A DNA stretch of 32,052 bases from Thiosulfativibrio sp964387695. GTDB taxonomy: Bacteria; Pseudomonadota; Gammaproteobacteria; Thiomicrospirales; Thiomicrospiraceae. Position numbers and translations under genes: made by a program. Location of the stretch: contig CAYLXI010000003.1 in assembly GCA_964387695.1 (NCBI GenBank), positions 1-32,052 on the forward strand, given 5' to 3'. Position 1 is the first letter of the stretch. Each line of letters opens with the position of its first letter. This document shows, piece after piece, positions 8,706 to 15,731 of the stretch. The notes under the pieces were generated by a model, which was not told the origin of the DNA, searched no databases, and saw only the letters and a program-made list of their open reading frames with translations.

Positions 8706-9044
8706 TTAAGTGTTAATCCCTAGTTTCATTACCTGGTCTTGATAATAGTTAGAGCGTAATTGTAAGTTAGAAGAATAGGTTAAGTCTGAACCTAATGTTT
8801 CATTTTGCTGAATGGTTTTATTTTCAGTAGATTCGGTTTGTTTTATAGTTTGTGCAGAAGCTAGGTTTGAATAATCTGAAGGCATCGCTTGTGCGACAGA
8901 AGATAAGGTAACGGTTGTATTTCCAGATGCAGAAGTATTGCCGGTTGTTTTATCCGATATTTTATCATCTTTATTAATTAAAGGTGCTTGCTGAGGGGCG
9001 TATGATTGTATTACAGAAGCCATTGCTGGATTAATACTTGCCAT
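8706..9044 (-). CDS. Small Ser/Thr/Asn/Gln-rich hypothetical protein
   Basis: I do not recognise this 112-residue protein. It is rich in Ser, Thr, Asn and Gln, has one Trp-free, Cys-free chain, no signal peptide and no membrane helix, and is probably largely disordered. Features are an N-terminal MASINPAMASVIQSYAPQQ, a central TTVTLSSVAQAM and a C-terminal LQLRSNYYQDQVMKLGINT. The central motif loosely resembles the LS-x-x-A patterns in FlgM-like and flagellar proteins, but that is too weak for a name. The ATG has a good upstream Shine-Dalgarno (AAAAGG) on the minus strand, which supports real translation. It lies between repeats R1 and R2, in direct orientation, and is transcribed divergently from purU. 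It could be a lineage-specific gene. Confidence 0.6.
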   Translation of the reverse strand: MASINPAMASVIQSYAPQQAPLINKDDKISDKTTGNTSASGNTTVTLSSVAQAMPSDYSNLASAQTIKQTESTENKTIQQNETLGSDLTYSSNLQLRSNYYQDQVMKLGINT

Positions 9045-9482
9045 GATATTGCCTTTTGATAATGCAGAAATAAATTAATACTTAACCCAATTCCCTATAT
9101 AAGAAGTTGGAGTTTAACAAAAATTATACATTACTTTAAGTTAAAATACCATACTCAAATCTCTAGGATTATTTTATACTGGCTAAACGAGCCGATATTT
9201 TCACTGCCTAATTCTAACCTTAGTTATTAAGTTCTTCCTTAAGCAATACTAAGTAATACTGCCTGTGAGGTTAAAAGTTGGTTGGTGGTGTTTAATTTAT
9301 AAGGTAGAATATTCATAAGTCTTGATCTGTCGCACCCTTTAGGTGATGAGTTGTTTTGTTGCTAATCATTGTGCCCTCCACATTTTTTATGTTTCCTATA
9401 TAGGGATTTGGGATAGTGATTTAGGTTGTCATTTTGTTAGAATCGTGCCTTTAAAAGTTTTTAGTTGAAAAGTGAAGTTAAA
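9045..9482. other. 438-bp divergent intergenic region before purU
   Basis: It holds repeat R2 (9158-9243) and two copies of a 16-bp motif, TATATAGGGAWTTGGG. One is on the minus strand (9086-9101), facing the small gene, and one on the plus strand (9397-9412), facing purU. The rest (9244-9396) has no open frame of note. A short direct repeat AATACT-AAGT-AATACT occurs at about 9245-9260. I see no riboswitch fold that I can name. Confidence 0.6.
9158..9243 (+). repeat. MITE-like repeat R2 (internally deleted copy)
   Basis: The left end reads AATCTCTAGGATTATTTTA, which matches the R1 end if 8 bp (TTAACAAC) are removed. The core up to CACTGC is identical to R1 over 41 bp. It then jumps directly to the right terminus CCTAATTCTAACCTTAG followed by TTATTAAGTTCTTCCTTAAG, which corresponds to the right end of R3. 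The palindrome and right-core region are missing. Size is about 86 bp, and both ends are recognisable. Confidence 0.82.
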
Positions 9483-10340
9483 ATGAGTCGAGTCTTTCGT
9501 CTGGTCATCTCTTGTTCTGATCGTAATGGTATTGTTGCTAAGGTGTCTAGTTTTATTGCTGGATTAGGGGGGTCTATTGTTGAAGCTAACCACCATACAG
9601 ATTCTGAAAACAACTGGTTTTTTATGCGTTATGAATTGTTATCTAGTTCCTTAAATAATGATTTAAAAAGTTTTAAATCTCAATTTTCAGCCATTGCAGA
9701 AGTTTTTAATATGTCGTGGCATGTCTCGGATTCTGGCTTATCTAAAAAAATTGCCTTATTTGCAAGCAAAGAGTCCCATTGCCTGGCAGACTTACTGTAC
9801 CGCTGGCATGAAAAAGATTTGCCTGGTGAAGTGGTTTGTGTTATTTCTAACCACGAAAACTTACGCTCAATGGTTGAGTGGTATGGTGTTCCTTTTCATT
9901 ATATTCCTGTGGATTCGAAATCTAAACTTCAAGCTTTTGCAAAGTCTGAAAATTTAGTGATGGACTATAATGTTGATGTCATTGTTCTGGCTCGTTATAT
10001 GCAAATTATTCCCCCTCAAATGTGTAAAAATTATGCAGGGAAGGTTATTAATATTCATCATAGTTTTTTACCATCTTTTGTGGGAGCAAAGCCTTATCAT
10101 CAAGCCTTTGAGAGAGGGGTTAAGCTAATTGGTGCAAGCTGCCATTATGTAACAGAAGAGTTAGATGCTGGTCCCATTATTGAACAAGATGTCGTGCGCG
10201 TCAGTCACTCTCAAACGGTAGAAGATTTGAAACGCCTAGGGCGAGATGTTGAAAAAAATGTATTATCCAAAGGATTGCGAGCTCATTTAGAAGATAGAGT
10301 TTTAGTTTTGGGTAATAAAACGGTCGTTTTTAACCCTTAA
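9483..10340 (+). CDS. purU: Formyltetrahydrofolate deformylase
   Basis: PurU hydrolyses 10-formyl-tetrahydrofolate to formate and tetrahydrofolate in the cytoplasm, balancing one-carbon units for purine and glycine metabolism. The 285-residue protein has an N-terminal ACT domain (about 5-80, RLVISCSDRNGIVAKVSSFIA) and a formyltransferase-fold domain (about 90-275). The active-site region is clear: NIHHSFLPSFVGAKPYHQAF (from about 188), GASCHYVTEELDAGPI and GRDVEKNVLSKGL, close to Escherichia coli PurU. The ATG at 9483 is preferred over the upstream in-frame TTG at 9465 because the ACT domain begins right after it and AGTGAAG lies just upstream. The stop codon falls in the end of repeat R3. 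Confidence 0.95.
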   Translation: MSRVFRLVISCSDRNGIVAKVSSFIAGLGGSIVEANHHTDSENNWFFMRYELLSSSLNNDLKSFKSQFSAIAEVFNMSWHVSDSGLSKKIALFASKESHCLADLLYRWHEKDLPGEVVCVISNHENLRSMVEWYGVPFHYIPVDSKSKLQAFAKSENLVMDYNVDVIVLARYMQIIPPQMCKNYAGKVINIHHSFLPSFVGAKPYHQAFERGVKLIGASCHYVTEELDAGPIIEQDVVRVSHSQTVEDLKRLGRDVEKNVLSKGLRAHLEDRVLVLGNKTVVFNP

Positions 10341-10472
10341 GGAATCGCTTAATAACTAAGGTTAGAATTAGGTTGTGAAAAAATGTCGCTATTGGTGCTG
10401 AAATGAGGCGTAATAGCTAGCTATTGCAGCGAATTGCAGTGAAAATATCGGCAGTTTTTGCCAGTATAAAAT
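10337..10472 (-). repeat. MITE-like repeat R3 (right end and core, inverted)
   Basis: In reverse complement it reads from ATTTTATACTGGC through a GGCA/TGCC hairpin, CGATATTTTCACTGC, AATTCGCTGC, the palindrome AATAGCTAGCTATT (plus-strand 10412-10425), CGCCTCATTTCAGCAC and a right-half core. It ends in the terminus CCTAATTCTAACCTTAG and TTATTAAGCGATTCCTTAAG at the purU stop codon. The left terminal repeat is lost: only ATTTTATAC remains beside unrelated GGGG sequence. This is the only copy that shows the right-half core in full. Confidence 0.85.
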
Positions 10473-10648
10473 CCCCAAACTTAATCAGAGCCTAAAACTA
10501 AACACTTACTCTTTAGTAAATAGCCCAATCTTTACTTAGAAAACTGACATATAGCAGCAGTCCTTGCCCACTATATCCAGTTTTTAAGTAAGGATTTTGT
10601 AAGTAGCGTAAAATATTCATTTTAAGTTTTTTACAGGAACGGTTTATT
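10341..10648. other. 308-bp intergenic region between purU and the desaturase gene
   Basis: The first about 130 bp are repeat R3. The remaining 175 bp contain an inverted pair AGTAAA/TTTACT (around 10517-10538) with a 10-base loop, AT-rich promoter-like sequence (TAAAAT about 35 bp before the desaturase start) and the Shine-Dalgarno AGGAA. A minus-strand open frame across 10513-10782 overlaps the desaturase and shows no coding character. Confidence 0.5.
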
Positions 10649-11452
10649 GTGTTTAAAAATTCTGCTGACAAAATCCCTGTGATGATTATATTATTATTTT
10701 CTATTCTCGATTTTATCGTATTTTTCTTGGTTGACAGTCTGTGGTTTGTCGTAATATTTTGGCTGCTAATGATTATACCCAAGGGCGTTATTTCAGCTTG
10801 GAATCATCATCATCAACACTGTCATATATTTAAAAAAAACTGGCTGAATCGGATTTTAGAGTTTTTCTATGCTCTTCACACTGGTGTTACCACTAATTTA
10901 TGGGTTTTACATCATAATTTAGGTCATCACCGAAATTTTCTAGACCAGAAAAAAGATGAGAGTCGCTGGCAAAGAAAAGATGGCTCGGCAATGGGAGAAT
11001 TTGAATATACCATAATAACGACCTTAACCGCCTACACAAGAGGCTATCAGGTTGGTAAAAACTATCCCAAACAACGCCGTCAATTTGTTGTTTTTTCTAG
11101 CATTACTTTTTTGATTTTAATTGCTTTAACGCTCTACAATCCAATAAACGCTTTATTTCTGTTTATTTTGCCCATGCTTGGCAGCTTGCTTTATACCTCT
11201 TGGGTAACCTACGGACACCATATTGATCTTGACACGCAAGATCAGTTTTCTGCTTCTCATAACATTACCGATAAGTGGTTTAACCTATTAACGGGAAACC
11301 TAGGGTATCATACTGCACATCATTATAAGCAAGGGGTTCACTGGTCAAAGCTTCCGCAGTTGCATGAAGAGATTAAGCACAAAATTCCAGAAGAGTGCTT
11401 TCAGAAATCTGTTTTTGATATATTTAATAAGTCAAAGTCAAAGTCAAAGTGA
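10649..11452 (+). CDS. Membrane fatty acid desaturase family protein
   Basis: The 267-residue protein has hydrophobic segments (about 10-45 and 145-178) and three His clusters typical of membrane di-iron desaturases/hydroxylases: WNHHHQHCH (51-59), HHNLGHH (88-94) and GYHTAHHYKQGVHW (about 219-232). The family introduces double bonds or hydroxyls into lipid acyl chains or related substrates in the inner membrane; the substrate cannot be told from sequence. A GTG start is chosen because AGGAAC lies 8 bp upstream, while the first in-frame ATG would remove part of the first helix. The C-terminus is a KSKSKSK tail made by four AAGTCA-type hexamers. It converges with the MYG1 gene, 11 bp away. Confidence 0.85.
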   Translation: MFKNSADKIPVMIILLFSILDFIVFFLVDSLWFVVIFWLLMIIPKGVISAWNHHHQHCHIFKKNWLNRILEFFYALHTGVTTNLWVLHHNLGHHRNFLDQKKDESRWQRKDGSAMGEFEYTIITTLTAYTRGYQVGKNYPKQRRQFVVFSSITFLILIALTLYNPINALFLFILPMLGSLLYTSWVTYGHHIDLDTQDQFSASHNITDKWFNLLTGNLGYHTAHHYKQGVHWSKLPQLHEEIKHKIPEECFQKSVFDIFNKSKSKSK

Positions 11453-11463
11453 ATCATCCTAAA

Positions 11464-12303
11464 TCAGTTGCTTTTGGCAAGCGTTAAAACACTTTCAAAA
11501 CTTTTACAAACTGCCATAAATCCAGATTTATGACAAAATACCGTATCTTTTAAGTGGCTAACAGCATTAAGCTCTGCTGCTCTCAAACCTCTAAACCTTT
11601 CTGGTAAATTATTGGCTTGACCATTACAGTAGACCCCAAACCCTTCTTTAGATTTAGGATAAACCACGCGTTTAATTTCAGGGTGAGTGTAAAGAAAGTC
11701 TTTATAGGGATAGTTTTTATCTAAAATCATAATTCCGTCTTTAGCTTCTTTTGCAAACGCTTCAAGCACTATAATCACTTCGGCTTCTGCTATGGCACTT
11801 TTAATGAAATTATTAAGAATGCCCGTACAAAAATCAACTGCTTGCAAAAAAGATGAATATTGAACTTCATCGTCATCACTTGATGAGTTCATCATCCCTA
11901 CCAACATAGAAACAGAGGGCCGAGGATCTGATGAATAAAGTCCATTATCTACGGCATCAATATCAGAAACCAATTTTTTATCTACCCAGTTAATCGCATA
12001 TTGAACTTCGTAGTCATCTTTCAAGCCTTTAGCGGCAAAAATTTTTGCCCCAAATTCCTGCCAAATCAACCCTGCTGTTGCAAAAGGAATTCCATTATCT
12101 CTAGTTAGGGTAAAGCTATTTTGATGATGATCAAATCGACCAGATTCGGAGCAATATTGTCCACCAACATCTAACACCAAGCTTGCTTTAGCAATCACAT
12201 CTTCATCTCTAGAACGCACAATTTTAATTTTTTTAATCATTAAAATCATTGCACAGGCAAACACCTCATCTGCGTGAAACCTACCTGAATGGGTTACTAA
12301 CAT
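11464..12303 (-). CDS. MYG1-family protein (putative DHH-type metal-dependent hydrolase)
   Basis: The 279-residue protein has the MYG1/UPF0160 signatures: an N-terminal THSGRFHADEVFACAM (4-19), LVLDVGG (43-48) and GRFDHHQ (56-61), all likely metal ligands in a DHH-type fold, and a C-terminal half with RGLRAAEL. Eukaryotic MYG1 has been described as a 3'-5' RNA exonuclease; bacterial members are poorly characterised, so I give only a family name. It starts inside the hemH stop (ATGTTAG overlap, 7 bp), so both genes are probably translated from one message, an association with no clear functional logic. The length is slightly below that of many members (about 290-320). Confidence 0.85.
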   Translation of the reverse strand: MLVTHSGRFHADEVFACAMILMIKKIKIVRSRDEDVIAKASLVLDVGGQYCSESGRFDHHQNSFTLTRDNGIPFATAGLIWQEFGAKIFAAKGLKDDYEVQYAINWVDKKLVSDIDAVDNGLYSSDPRPSVSMLVGMMNSSSDDDEVQYSSFLQAVDFCTGILNNFIKSAIAEAEVIIVLEAFAKEAKDGIMILDKNYPYKDFLYTHPEIKRVVYPKSKEGFGVYCNGQANNLPERFRGLRAAELNAVSHLKDTVFCHKSGFMAVCKSFESVLTLAKSN

Positions 12304-13352
12304 GATAATTCCTTTTCATTTTCCCAGCCCTGCAAGTTTTGCAGCACCAGTTTAGCCAATGCTTGAACATGGTCTTCACGGTCATTTAAGCAGGGAATAT
12401 AGCTAAATTTATTGCCTCCCGCTTCCTTAAAATATTCTTGATTTTCTTTGCCAATTTCTTCAATCGTTTCTAGGCAATCGGCAGAAAATCCTGGGCAAAT
12501 TACTTGAATGTTTTTAATGCCTTGCTTAGGAAGATTTTTCATGGTTTCATCCGTATATGGCTTAATCCATAACTCTTCTCCAAAATGAGACTGAAAAGTT
12601 ACTTGATAATCCTCTTTTTTTAAGCCTAGCTTATCTGCTATCAGCTGCGAGGTGGCATAACATTGGGTAACATAAGGGTCGCCATTATCCGCATAGCGTT
12701 GTGGAATACCATGATAAGACATCACTAATAAATCGGGTTTACCCTCTTCATTTTGGTGGTCTTTAATCGAATTAACCACCGCATTAATATAGCCTAAGTC
12801 ACGATGATACTCTGTAATGGTTCGAAGTTCTGGCACGCAACGCCAATTTCTAAATTCTGTCGTCACCGCATCCATTGTTGATGCCGTTGTTGCCCCAGCA
12901 TATTGAGGATACAAAGGTAGCACCAAAACTTTTTGACATCCTTTGGCTTGTAATTTTTGTAAGGCTGTTCCTATTGCGGGTTGACCATAGCGCATACCTA
13001 GTTCAAATTCTATTCTACCCTTAAAAACCAATTTTATCTGTTTAGCAATATCCTCTATTTGCCTTTGAGAAATGCTTAACAATGGTGCTCCAGAACCTTC
13101 TGAATCCCACACAGTTTTATAAGCTTTTGCTGACTTAGCTGGACGCGTATTTAAAACAACCACATTCAAAAAAAACAGCCACCACCATCTTGCTGGAGGT
13201 GCTTCAACAACTCTAGGATCAGATAAGAACTCTTTTAAATATGGTCTAAGGGCCTCTTTGCTCGCAGCGGCAGGAGACCCTAAATTAGTAATGAGCACGC
13301 CAACGGCAGCTTCGTCTTTCAATTCAGGATTAATATAAGATTTATAAAGCAT
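12297..13352 (-). CDS. hemH: Ferrochelatase
   Basis: HemH inserts ferrous iron into protoporphyrin IX, the last step of protohaem synthesis. The 351-residue protein shows the family marks: GVLITNLGSP (18-27), a YPQYAGATTAST segment (about 148-159), the conserved catalytic-site His214 in MSYHGIPQRY, a TFQSHFGEELWIKPYT segment and CPGFSADCLETIEEI near residue 290, which contains the conserved Glu. The length is normal. It may lead a two-gene unit with the MYG1 gene. AATAGG upstream of the minus-strand ATG may be a weak ribosome site. The supply of haem fits with the System II cytochrome c genes later in the window. Confidence 0.95.
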   Translation of the reverse strand: MLYKSYINPELKDEAAVGVLITNLGSPAAASKEALRPYLKEFLSDPRVVEAPPARWWWLFFLNVVVLNTRPAKSAKAYKTVWDSEGSGAPLLSISQRQIEDIAKQIKLVFKGRIEFELGMRYGQPAIGTALQKLQAKGCQKVLVLPLYPQYAGATTASTMDAVTTEFRNWRCVPELRTITEYHRDLGYINAVVNSIKDHQNEEGKPDLLVMSYHGIPQRYADNGDPYVTQCYATSQLIADKLGLKKEDYQVTFQSHFGEELWIKPYTDETMKNLPKQGIKNIQVICPGFSADCLETIEEIGKENQEYFKEAGGNKFSYIPCLNDREDHVQALAKLVLQNLQGWENEKELSC

Positions 13353-13509
13353 AACAAGCCTATTAAGAATAAATATTTAATCTCAAATGGTAACGGAAAA
13401 AATTTATTTTAATCAGGTTTTTTCGCTAAAAACTAAAACTAAACTGGATTTTTACCATAAACCCACTTATTCTAACTAATAATTATCTATAAACTTATTT
13501 TATAACAAA

Positions 13510-14910
13510 ATGAATCTATCTATTAGCGAACCCACTCTTTGGTTATTTGCATTTAATACTATTTTAGTCTTAACCGCATTATTACATATGCTCTATCGAC
13601 ACAGGTCTCCTCAAAGCTTAATGGCATGGCTTTTAACAATTATTTTATTGCCTTATATTGGCGTTTTAATTTATTTTATATTTGGCTTGCATAAATCACT
13701 TAGCGACCATAAAAAGCCTAAAATTTCGATACATAATATTTCTGAAAAAGACCCTAAGATTAAGATTGCAATACAAATTGGTCAAATTATGCTCGCCAAT
13801 AAAATTGCTGGAACCACTCATGACAATCAGGTTATTATTTTAGATAAAGATACAACAACTTATTACCGATTTATGCAAGCCATTCAAAATGCTAAAACAC
13901 ATATTCACATAGAAACTTATATTTTTGAGTTAGATTGTACGGGAAAAGAAATTTTAGAGGCACTTATTAAAAAAGCTCGGCAAGGTGTTGAGGTTAGGCT
14001 ATTACTTGATGCTTTCGGGTCATTTTCACTTTATTTAAAACCTAAACCTTTAAAACAGTTAACCGAAGCTGGCGGCCACTATGCTTTCTTTCACCCTTTT
14101 TGGTCAGCCATTACCAACAGCCAAATAAACCTACGAAATCATAGGAAAATTTATCTTTTTGACCAAAAAACTTTATTAACAGGTGGGATGAACCTAACCA
14201 ATGATTATCTAGGGTCAGATAAAAATCTTTCTGAAAGCCAGAGATGGGTTGATTTAATGTTTGAAATTAAAGGTCCTAGCACTTTTCATTATCAAAACAT
14301 CTTTAATGAAGATTGGCTCTATTCTACACAAGAAAAACTATCACCTCCTCCCAAACCCATCATATTTACACAGGGAGATATTATACAATCTCTACCTGCT
14401 GGCCCTGATGTTAACAGTGAAGCTTTATTTGAAACCCTCTTACACAGCATTTATCATGCAAAAATCCATATTCAAATATCTACTCCCTACTTTATTCCCG
14501 ACAGTTCGGTGATGAACGCTCTACTCATTGCCATAAAACGAGGCGTTAAAATCACTTTAATTACACCAAAACTTTCAGACCATTTGATTTTTGATCTGGG
14601 CAGTAGCTCCTATGTGCGAGAGCTATTAGAAGCTGGGGGAACCGTTCTTTACTACGATGAAAGCATTTTACATGCTAAGCTAATTATTTTTGATTCTCTC
14701 TCTGCCATGATTGGTTCTGCCAACCTTGACTATCGATCTTTATTTATTAACTATGAAATGGTTAACTTTATTTATTCTGAACACCTTATCGAACATCTTT
14801 CAAGCTGGTTTGAAAAGCAATTAAATCAAAGCAAGATTTACCAGCCTTCTAATAAAAGATCAAGACTAATGTTTGAAAATATGACTAGAATAATGACTCC
14901 TTTTTTATAA
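13510..14910 (+). CDS. cls: Cardiolipin synthase (phospholipase D superfamily)
   Basis: The 466-residue protein has two N-terminal membrane helices (about 7-27 and 37-58, with RHRSPQSLMAWLLTIILLPYIGVLIYFIFG typical of Cls split over the loop and second helix). Two HxKxxxxD motifs follow: H211-R-K-x4-D218 and H388-A-K-x4-D395, the latter followed by GSANLDYRS. These are the two halves of the phospholipase D active site. The enzyme joins phosphatidyl groups to make cardiolipin at the inner membrane. The length matches bacterial ClsA-type proteins (about 480). The ATG has no obvious Shine-Dalgarno. It diverges from hemH, and the 157-bp gap must hold both promoters. The stop codon overlaps the end of repeat R4. 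Confidence 0.93.
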   Translation: MNLSISEPTLWLFAFNTILVLTALLHMLYRHRSPQSLMAWLLTIILLPYIGVLIYFIFGLHKSLSDHKKPKISIHNISEKDPKIKIAIQIGQIMLANKIAGTTHDNQVIILDKDTTTYYRFMQAIQNAKTHIHIETYIFELDCTGKEILEALIKKARQGVEVRLLLDAFGSFSLYLKPKPLKQLTEAGGHYAFFHPFWSAITNSQINLRNHRKIYLFDQKTLLTGGMNLTNDYLGSDKNLSESQRWVDLMFEIKGPSTFHYQNIFNEDWLYSTQEKLSPPPKPIIFTQGDIIQSLPAGPDVNSEALFETLLHSIYHAKIHIQISTPYFIPDSSVMNALLIAIKRGVKITLITPKLSDHLIFDLGSSSYVRELLEAGGTVLYYDESILHAKLIIFDSLSAMIGSANLDYRSLFINYEMVNFIYSEHLIEHLSSWFEKQLNQSKIYQPSNKRSRLMFENMTRIMTPFL

Positions 14911-14937
14911 AATAATCTTAGTTGTTAAGAGATTCCT
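14906..14937 (-). repeat. MITE-like repeat R4 (solo terminal repeat, inverted)
   Basis: In reverse complement, all 32 bases match the left end of R1 (8582-8613), running from AGGAATCTCTTAACAACTAA into GATTATTTTATA. Only the terminus is present. It covers the cls stop codon and the gap before the EEP gene. Identity over 32 bp with an element 6 kb away, in the opposite orientation, excludes chance. Confidence 0.85.
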
Positions 14938-14950
14938 AAAGGCTTTTAAA

Positions 14951-15697
14951 ATGTACAAACCCAAGCAAAGTCCCATTTCGCAACAAACCAGCTCCCAACC
15001 ACTGCCAAATACATTTAGTCTATTAACTTGGAATCTGCAAAAAGTTGATTTTTTACACCACGCTCATCGTCCCATTGAAAAATTATTAAATATTCCTAGC
15101 ACCCACCTACTTTCTTTACAAGAAGTGGTCATTCAAAGTCAACAAAACAGGTTTTTTAATTTACCTTTTTTAATGGCTCCTAATATTGAAACATCCTCTA
15201 AGATTTACGGCGTGTTAACGGCATCAAACTATCAACAACACACCCAACATCAATATCTAACTAAAAATCGTGAACTGGGATTTGTCACGCATAAAACAGC
15301 TCTTATTACTCAACATAAATTATCCAATAAAGAGACCCTTACTCATCTAAATATTCATGCTATTAACTTTGTTCCTCACGCTATTTTTAAACAGGAACTA
15401 CTTTTAATTTGGAATAAAATAGAACATATTAACGGTCCTCTTATTATTAGCGGAGATTTTAATACTTGGAATAAAGCTCGGTTGCACAGTCTGCTAAAAG
15501 CCGTTCGGCGACTGCGCCTTAAAATGGTTAAGTTTCCAGATATTCGCCCCATTAAAACCCTAAACAAGCAGCCTCTTGATCACATATTTTATCGCGGGTT
15601 GTCTCTTAAATCTGCAACAGCACTGTCTGTACCACATATTTCAGATCACAACCCCATATTAGCAACCTTTCAACTCAAAAAACTTCCGTTTTTCTAA
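14951..15697 (+). CDS. Endonuclease/exonuclease/phosphatase family protein, YafD-like
   Basis: The 248-residue protein has the motifs of the EEP (DNase I-like) fold in order: LTWNLQ with Asn28 (25-30), LQEV with Glu58 (56-59), SGDFNTW (about 166-172), LDHIFYRGL (about 208-216) and SDHNPILA (about 231-238). These supply the metal and catalytic residues of Mg-dependent phosphoesterases. DHIFYRGL and the overall size recall YafD of Escherichia coli, whose role is unproven. No signal peptide is evident: the first 20 residues are polar and Gln/Pro-rich. It follows cls by 40 bp, with R4 between, and uses AAAGG about 8 bp before the ATG. The substrate could be nucleic acid, phospholipid or inositide. 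Confidence 0.85.
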   Translation: MYKPKQSPISQQTSSQPLPNTFSLLTWNLQKVDFLHHAHRPIEKLLNIPSTHLLSLQEVVIQSQQNRFFNLPFLMAPNIETSSKIYGVLTASNYQQHTQHQYLTKNRELGFVTHKTALITQHKLSNKETLTHLNIHAINFVPHAIFKQELLLIWNKIEHINGPLIISGDFNTWNKARLHSLLKAVRRLRLKMVKFPDIRPIKTLNKQPLDHIFYRGLSLKSATALSVPHISDHNPILATFQLKKLPFF

Positions 15698-15701
15698 CCA
15701 C

Positions 15702-15721
15702 TTAACTTAAATTTAAGTTAA
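15702..15721. promoter_or_regulatory. Perfect 20-bp palindrome before the BFD-like gene
   Basis: TTAACTTAAATTTAAGTTAA is a perfect inverted repeat centred between 15711 and 15712. It ends 10 bp before the BFD-like ATG and begins 4 bp after the EEP stop. It overlaps where promoter or ribosome site would be, so an operator is more likely than a terminator (no T-run follows). The regulator is unknown. Confidence 0.5.
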
Positions 15722-15731
15722 AATTATTTAC

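Noticed and set aside
9123..9148. TTTAAGTTAAAAT also found at the 20-bp palindrome before the BFD-like gene
   Set aside because: A 13-base AT-only-like match with one G is not rare in such DNA, and the palindromic partner arm is missing here.
9465..9482. Upstream TTG start for purU
   Set aside because: The ATG at 9483 fits the family N-terminus and has purine-rich sequence just before it; the extra six residues add nothing to the ACT domain.
8579..10472. CRISPR array or composite transposon
   Set aside because: The repeat copies are unequally spaced, in both orientations and of different lengths; there are no spacers, cas genes or transposase gene.
10513..10782. 89-residue minus-strand open frame between purU and the desaturase gene
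   Set aside because: It overlaps the desaturase start by 134 bp, has no family resemblance and no Shine-Dalgarno; the plus-strand desaturase with its His boxes is clearly the gene.
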